Assembly (NCBI RefSeq): GCF_024808875.1
Contig: NZ_JANUCT010000017.1
Span: 1 to 54,710 of the forward strand
DNA from: Methylohalomonas lacus
GTDB taxonomy: Bacteria > Pseudomonadota > Gammaproteobacteria > Methylohalomonadales > Methylohalomonadaceae
DNA length: 54,710 nucleotides
Reading direction: 5' to 3'
A program made the position numbers and the translations under genes. Under the pieces are notes generated by a model that saw nothing but the letters and a program-made list of their open reading frames with translations, searched no databases and was not told where the DNA came from. Position 1 is the stretch's first letter. Every line of letters begins with the position of its first letter. Of this stretch, positions 50,357 to 54,710 are shown piece by piece.

Positions 50357-50848
50357 CTACCAGCTGAAAATCACCCATTGCGGCACGATGGGATCGTCCT
50401 TGATGCCGCTGATGCGCGATTCCATGTGGCCGTCACCGTCGCGATCGACCAGGTAATAGACCGGCCCGTTGCTGGGCTTGACCTTGACCATGTACAGCCG
50501 GCCGTTGACGCGGTATTCCTCGATCTCGGCATCCTCGCGCTGGATGATCGTCACCTCCGGCTCGATCGGCTCGCCGCTTTCCATGCGCTCCGGCAGTTCC
50601 GGCGGCGCCGGTACCGCCGCGGCGCCATCATCATCACCGGCTTCCTGCCGCTGGCGGGCCTGTTCTTCCTGCTGCGCCTGCCGCGCTTTCTCTTCCTCCA
50701 CCCGCGGCGGCGGCTTGGGTTCGGCCATGGCCGGATCCTCTGGCATGCCCGGCACTTCGCCGGTCTGCGCCAGTGCGGGCATGTGCCATACCAGCGCCAG
50801 GCTCAGGGCGAATAATGTTCGCAACATCGTCTTGGTCTCCTGCATCAT
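50357..50848 (-). CDS. DUF2782 family exported protein
   Basis: The 163-residue product has a signal peptide (LRTLFALSLALVWHMPALA), a long Glu/Gln/Pro-rich linker (about 30-90), and a C-terminal DUF2782 domain (VTIIQREDAEIEEYRVNGRLYMVKV then PVYYLVDRDGDG). Two adjacent ATG codons follow GGAGG; the first is given. Function is unknown. It lies 28 bp after the LOG-family gene. Confidence 0.88.
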   Translation of the reverse strand: MMQETKTMLRTLFALSLALVWHMPALAQTGEVPGMPEDPAMAEPKPPPRVEEEKARQAQQEEQARQRQEAGDDDGAAAVPAPPELPERMESGEPIEPEVTIIQREDAEIEEYRVNGRLYMVKVKPSNGPVYYLVDRDGDGHMESRISGIKDDPIVPQWVIFSW

Positions 50849-50876
50849 GAATCCTCCGGGCCTGCCGCGCACCTCA

Positions 50877-51602
50877 CTACAGGTGCAGCTGCTTTTCCTG
50901 TTCCTCGGCTGTTGGCTCGAAACCGCGCTGTTCATAGTAACGAAAAATCTCTTCGAGCACCTGCTGCGGCTCGCTGACGATCTGCAGAATATCGAGGTCG
51001 TCACGGTCAATCATACCCTCTTCGACCAGCGTATCGCGGAACCAGTCCACAAGTCCTTCCCAGAATTCGGGGCCGACCAGAATGACGGGAATGCGGCGGC
51101 TGGTGCCGGTCTGAATCAGGGTCAGGATTTCAGCCAACTCATCGAGCGTGCCGAAGCCGCCCGGCAGCACCACGTAGGCGGTCGCGTACTTGACGAACAT
51201 CACCTTGCGGGCGAAGAAGTGTTTGAAATAGAGGGCAATATCCTGGTAGGCATTGCCGCTCTGTTCGTGCGGCAACTGGATGTTCAGGCCAATGCTCGGC
51301 GCGCGCCCGGTCACCGCACCCTTGTTGAACGCCTCCATCAGGCCCGGACCGCCGCCGCTGACCACCGAGAAACCGGCGTTGGACAGGCGCCCGGCGATGT
51401 CCTCGGCCAGCGCGTACCAGGGATGATCCGGCGGCAAGCGGGCCGATCCGAACATGCTCACCGATGGCCGGATGCCGGCAAGCTTCTGGAAGCCCTCGAC
51501 GAACTCGGCCATGATCTGGAACACCTTCCAGGATTCACGCGTTAGCGCGGCGTCATCGGCTTCGGTACGAACATGATGTGAAGTTGTCGGGCGATCATTC
51601 AT
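50877..51602 (-). CDS. LOG-family (TIGR00730) nucleotide hydrolase
   Basis: The 241-residue product has the family signature VVLPGGFGTLDELAEILTLIQTG and the upstream GGGPGLMEAFNKGA. LOG proteins release cytokinin-like bases from nucleoside monophosphates and, in bacteria, act as nucleotide 5'-phosphoribohydrolases (PpnN-like, shorter form). The ATG at 51602 is preferred. It is transcribed away from polA with 115 bp between the two starts. Confidence 0.93.
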   Translation of the reverse strand: MNDRPTTSHHVRTEADDAALTRESWKVFQIMAEFVEGFQKLAGIRPSVSMFGSARLPPDHPWYALAEDIAGRLSNAGFSVVSGGGPGLMEAFNKGAVTGRAPSIGLNIQLPHEQSGNAYQDIALYFKHFFARKVMFVKYATAYVVLPGGFGTLDELAEILTLIQTGTSRRIPVILVGPEFWEGLVDWFRDTLVEEGMIDRDDLDILQIVSEPQQVLEEIFRYYEQRGFEPTAEEQEKQLHL

Positions 51603-51717
51603 AATGGGCAGGCTTCCGGCGCAACGCGCCGGCCGATTCAGGCTTGTTATCGAGCAAGCGTTCATTGTTGCACAGTTGGCCCGGCGCCAACAGCACGACG
51701 CATCAGTATCCATCGCC

Positions 51718-54516
51718 ATGACCCAGCGCAAGACCCAGTCCCGCAAGGCCCGCGCCAGCGACAATACGCTGGTGCTGGTCGACGGTTCCTACTACATTTT
51801 TCGCGCCTACCATGCCCTGCCGCCGCTGACCAATCCGCAGGGCGAACCGACCCACGTGGTCTACGGCGTCGTCAACATGCTGCGCAAGCTGCGCCGCGAC
51901 TACGAAAGTGCGTATTTCGCGGTCGTCTTCGACGCCAGCGGCAAGTCGTTCCGCAACGATCTCTACGCCGAGTACAAGGCCAACCGACCGCCGATGCCGG
52001 ACGACCTGAAGGCGCAGATCGAACCGCTGCACCGGCTGATCAAGGCACTCGGCATTCCCATGCTGGTGATCGACAACGTCGAGGCCGACGATGTCATCGG
52101 CACGCTGGCCAGACAGGCCACCGACGCCGGCATGCACACGGTCATCTCGTCCGGCGACAAGGACCTGGCGCAGCTGGTCGACGACTCGATCACGATCGTC
52201 AACACGATGAACAGTGCCGTCTACGACGAAGCCGGCGTACGCGAGAAGTTCGGCGTCAGTCCGAACCAGATTATCGACTATCTCACCCTGGTGGGCGACA
52301 GCATCGACAACATCCCCGGCGTGCCCAAGGTCGGACCGAAGACGGCGGCCAAGTGGCTGGACCAGTACGGTTCGCTGGACGCAATCATCGAACATGCCGA
52401 CGAGATCAAGGGCAAGGTCGGCGAGTACCTGCGCGCCTCGCTCGATCAGCTGCCACTGTCGCGCGAGCTGGTCACGCTCAAGTGTGACGTCGAACTCGAT
52501 TTCCGGCCGGCGGACCTGATGCCGGGCGAACCGGATCCGCAGACCATCCGGCCGCTCTACGAGCAGCATGGTTTCAACGCGCTGCTGCGCGAGATGGACA
52601 GCGGCGACGCGCCGGAACAGCCCGACCACGGGGGCGGCGACAGCAAGACCGGCACAGGCGATTCCAGCAGCGACGCGCAACAATCGGCGCGCCGCAGGCA
52701 GCAGCCGGCGCGAAATTACCAGACCGTCCTCGATCAGGCACTGTTCGATGACTGGCTGCAGCGCCTGCAAAAGGCGGAACTGTTCGCCTTCGATACCGAA
52801 ACCACCAGTCTCGACTACATGGCGGCACGCATCGTCGGCCTATCGTTCGCAATCCAGGCCGGCGAAGCCGCCTACGTGCCGCTGACGCACGACTATCCCG
52901 GCGCACCGGCACAACTTGATCACGACACGGTACTGCAACAGCTCAAACCGCTGCTGGAAAACACCGGCGCGGCAAAGGTTGGCCACAACCTCAAGTACGA
53001 CATGAACGTGCTCGCCAATCACGGCATCGAACTGACCGGCGTGCAGCACGACACCATGCTCGAATCCTATGTATTGAACAGCGTCGCCAGCCGCCACGAC
53101 ATGGACACGCTGGCCGAGGCCCATCTCGACACCCAGACTACCAAGTACGAACAGGTCGCCGGCAAGGGCGCCAAGCAGATCACCTTCGACCAGGTCGCGA
53201 TCGACGACGCCGCACCGTACGCCGCCGAGGACGCCGACATCACGTTGCAGCTGCACGAGACCTTCTGGCCGCAGCTCGAGGCCGACGCCGATCTGAAAAA
53301 CCTCTACGAAACGATCGAGATGCCGCTGGTGGTGGTACTGTCGCGCATGGAACGCAACGGCGTCGCTATCGACGCCGACCTGCTGAATACACAAAGCGCG
53401 GAGCTCGAGGACAAGATGCAGGCCATCGAGCGCCAGGCGCACGACGAGGCCGGCCAGGCGTTCAACATCGGCTCACCGAAACAGATCCAGACCATTCTCT
53501 ACGACAAGATGCAGATCCCGGTGACGGCCAAGACACCCAAGGGCCAGCCGTCCACCGCCGAGTCGGTACTCGAGGAACTGGCCGAGCAATACCGGCTGCC
53601 ACAGCTGATCCTGGATCACCGCGGACTCAGCAAGCTGCGCTCGACCTACACCGACAAGCTGCCGAAGCTGGTCAGTCCGGACACCGGCCGCGTGCATACC
53701 TCGTACCACCAGGCGGTCACCGCCACCGGCCGGCTGTCGTCGTCGGACCCGAACCTGCAGAACATCCCCATTCGCACCGAGGAAGGCCGCCGTATTCGCC
53801 AGGCCTTCATCGCGCCGTCAGGCTACAAGATCCTCGCCGCCGACTATTCGCAGATCGAGCTGCGCATCATGGCGCACCTGTCCGGGGACGAGGGGTTGCT
53901 GGAGGCGTTCGCCGCCGGCGAGGACATTCACCGGGCGACGGCCAGCGAGGTCTTCGATACCGCGCTCGACCAGGTCGACAGTGAGCAGCGCCGTGCCGCC
54001 AAGGCGATCAACTTCGGCCTTATCTACGGCATGTCGGCCTGGGGCCTGGGCCGGCAGCTCGGCATCGAGCGCAACGCCGCGCAGGCCTACGTCGATCGCT
54101 ACTTCCGCCGCTACCCCGGGGTCAAGCAGTTCATGGACAACACCCGCGCCCAGGCGCGCGACCGCGGCTACGTCGAAACCGTGTTCAAGCGCCGCCTGTA
54201 CCTGCCGGACATCCGCTCGAAAAACGGCAACCGCCGCCAGTACGCCGAGCGCACCGCGATCAACGCACCCATGCAGGGCACCGCCGCCGACATCATCAAG
54301 CGCGCCATGATCCGCATCGACGAGTGGATCGCCCGTTCGAAGCTTGACATACGCATGGTCATGCAGGTTCACGACGAGCTGGTGTTCGAGATCGCCGCGG
54401 GCGATGTCGACAGCGCCCGCTCACAGATCCGCAAGTTCATGACCGAGGCGGCCGAACTGCGCATTCCGCTGGAAGTCGAGGCCGGCGTCGGTGACAACTG
54501 GGACGAGGCGCATTGA
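51718..54516 (+). CDS. polA: DNA polymerase I
   Basis: The 932-residue product has all three domains: a 5' nuclease (about 10-290, LVDGSYYIFRAYHALP), an intact proofreading 3'-5' exonuclease (FAFDTETTSLDYM near 355), and a family A polymerase with motif A DYSQIELRIMAHLSG and motif C MQVHDELVFE. A low-complexity linker (about 300-335) joins the first two. It removes RNA primers and fills repair gaps. An in-frame start at 51604 is less likely than the ATG at 51718, since that would overlap the divergent LOG gene. Confidence 0.97.
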   Translation: MTQRKTQSRKARASDNTLVLVDGSYYIFRAYHALPPLTNPQGEPTHVVYGVVNMLRKLRRDYESAYFAVVFDASGKSFRNDLYAEYKANRPPMPDDLKAQIEPLHRLIKALGIPMLVIDNVEADDVIGTLARQATDAGMHTVISSGDKDLAQLVDDSITIVNTMNSAVYDEAGVREKFGVSPNQIIDYLTLVGDSIDNIPGVPKVGPKTAAKWLDQYGSLDAIIEHADEIKGKVGEYLRASLDQLPLSRELVTLKCDVELDFRPADLMPGEPDPQTIRPLYEQHGFNALLREMDSGDAPEQPDHGGGDSKTGTGDSSSDAQQSARRRQQPARNYQTVLDQALFDDWLQRLQKAELFAFDTETTSLDYMAARIVGLSFAIQAGEAAYVPLTHDYPGAPAQLDHDTVLQQLKPLLENTGAAKVGHNLKYDMNVLANHGIELTGVQHDTMLESYVLNSVASRHDMDTLAEAHLDTQTTKYEQVAGKGAKQITFDQVAIDDAAPYAAEDADITLQLHETFWPQLEADADLKNLYETIEMPLVVVLSRMERNGVAIDADLLNTQSAELEDKMQAIERQAHDEAGQAFNIGSPKQIQTILYDKMQIPVTAKTPKGQPSTAESVLEELAEQYRLPQLILDHRGLSKLRSTYTDKLPKLVSPDTGRVHTSYHQAVTATGRLSSSDPNLQNIPIRTEEGRRIRQAFIAPSGYKILAADYSQIELRIMAHLSGDEGLLEAFAAGEDIHRATASEVFDTALDQVDSEQRRAAKAINFGLIYGMSAWGLGRQLGIERNAAQAYVDRYFRRYPGVKQFMDNTRAQARDRGYVETVFKRRLYLPDIRSKNGNRRQYAERTAINAPMQGTAADIIKRAMIRIDEWIARSKLDIRMVMQVHDELVFEIAAGDVDSARSQIRKFMTEAAELRIPLEVEAGVGDNWDEAH

Positions 54517-54520
54517 TGAC

Positions 54521-54549
54521 GGGTGATGGGTAATGGGTGAATGGTGATT
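54521..54549. repeat. Tandem 7-bp array after polA
   Basis: GGGTGAT, GGGTAAT, GGGTGAAT and GGTGATT follow one another directly after the polA stop. The array is imperfect and non-coding. Another 7-bp array with a different unit lies at 16501-16528. Confidence 0.6.
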
Positions 54550-54562
54550 GGCTGGGCCTGAT

Positions 54563-54581
54563 GATGGGGCCGGGCCCCATC
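54563..54581. terminator. Palindrome after polA, possible terminator
   Basis: GATGGGGCC and GGCCCCATC flank a single central base, giving a stem of about 7 bp with a 5-nt loop in RNA. It lies 46 bp after the polA stop. No T tract follows, so it may also be a protein site or a repeat. Confidence 0.45.
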
Positions 54582-54676
54582 CCGCCCGATGGTTCGCGGA
54601 TTTCAACCCGTTTCCGAGCCTGTAAATCAAATTGTGTAACTGCCCATTGGTGCTAGTGTACAAGAGGAGCCCATCA

Positions 54677-54710
54677 ATGGCAGAGACAATGGATCAGGAC
54701 AAACTGAAGG
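54677..54710 (+). CDS. Start of a coding region, cut by the window
   Basis: An ATG with GAGGAG seven bases upstream opens a frame reading MAETMDQDKLK before the window ends. Eleven residues are too few for a family call. The short acidic start with DKLK would fit several proteins, including RecA, but no LexA-like box was seen upstream, so I give no name. Confidence 0.5.
   Translation, partial: MAETMDQDKLK

Noticed and set aside
51703-52770. 355-codon minus-strand frame over polA
   Set aside because: Antisense to the conserved 5' nuclease domain, with no recognisable features.
54677-54710. Start of recA
   Set aside because: The DKLK start after polA is compatible but 11 residues are not enough, and no LexA-box palindrome is visible upstream.

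Overview
The window looks like chromosome of a GC-rich gammaproteobacterium. The supporting evidence is fmdB-DUF502-aspS, yebC-ruvCAB, ybgC-tolQRAB-pal-cpoB-queE-queC, kdsD-kdsC-lptCAB-rpoN-hpf-ptsN-hprK-rapZ, thrB/DUF2782/polA and amgK-murU, an arrangement usual for sulfur-oxidiser-like (Chromatiales-type) and related lineages. The organism makes Kdo-containing LPS, has a Tol-Pal envelope, queuosine precursors, MurNAc recycling and a regulatory PTS. I cannot name the species. Assigning backbone versus accessory rests on remembered synteny, not on a comparison I could run.

Layout. (1) 1-3430: a tRNA-Lys on the minus strand beside a tandem repeat resembling insertion-sequence ends, five consecutive perfect hairpins (193-337), then fmdB, a DUF502 membrane protein and aspS. 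(2) 3431-16598: a probable accessory block between aspS and yebC. It holds a GNAT acetyltransferase, a repeat-rich gap, an NrtR-type regulator with two palindromic operators in front of nadA, two paralogous membrane proteins flanking a dodecin gene, a nine-gene minus-strand formate dehydrogenase operon (15344 to 7684), and an alpha/beta hydrolase. (3) 16599-21012: yebC, ruvC, ruvA, then an inverted PfpI-family gene surrounded by short repeats, then ruvB. (4) 21051-28063: the Tol-Pal operon followed by queE and queC. (5) 28147-35946: a LysE-type exporter, a small membrane protein, a GCS2-type ligase paired with a zinc acylase, a lytic transglycosylase with two ligand-binding domains, and murU-amgK. 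(6) 36051-48820: a cation exchanger, Kdo synthesis, LPS transport, sigma-54, hibernation factor, PtsN, HPr kinase, RapZ, a mannose-type EIIA, HPr, EI and MgtE. (7) 48817-54710: a gamma-glutamylcyclotransferase-like gene, thrB, DUF2782, a LOG-family gene, polA and the first codons of one more gene.

How the parts fit. The formate dehydrogenase operon encodes a cysteine-type, Tat-exported catalytic subunit, a four-cluster electron-transfer subunit, a membrane cytochrome b, a TorD-like chaperone, a small Tat peptide, a large soluble polyferredoxin, a DUF3306 protein and two tiny lipoproteins. It should pass electrons from periplasmic formate to the quinone pool. NrtR and nadA couple NAD synthesis to NAD-derived signals. 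The PTS genes (EI, HPr, EIIA-Man, PtsN, HprK, RapZ) occur without any sugar permease in view, so they look like a regulatory phosphorelay.

The least explained features are the hairpin array upstream of fmdB; a family of short repeats with a 10-bp period that sits directly after gene 3' ends and at the points where conserved gene order is interrupted; the twin lipoproteins of the formate dehydrogenase operon; and the paralogous membrane-protein/dodecin cluster. I found no CRISPR array, rRNA or intact transposase gene.
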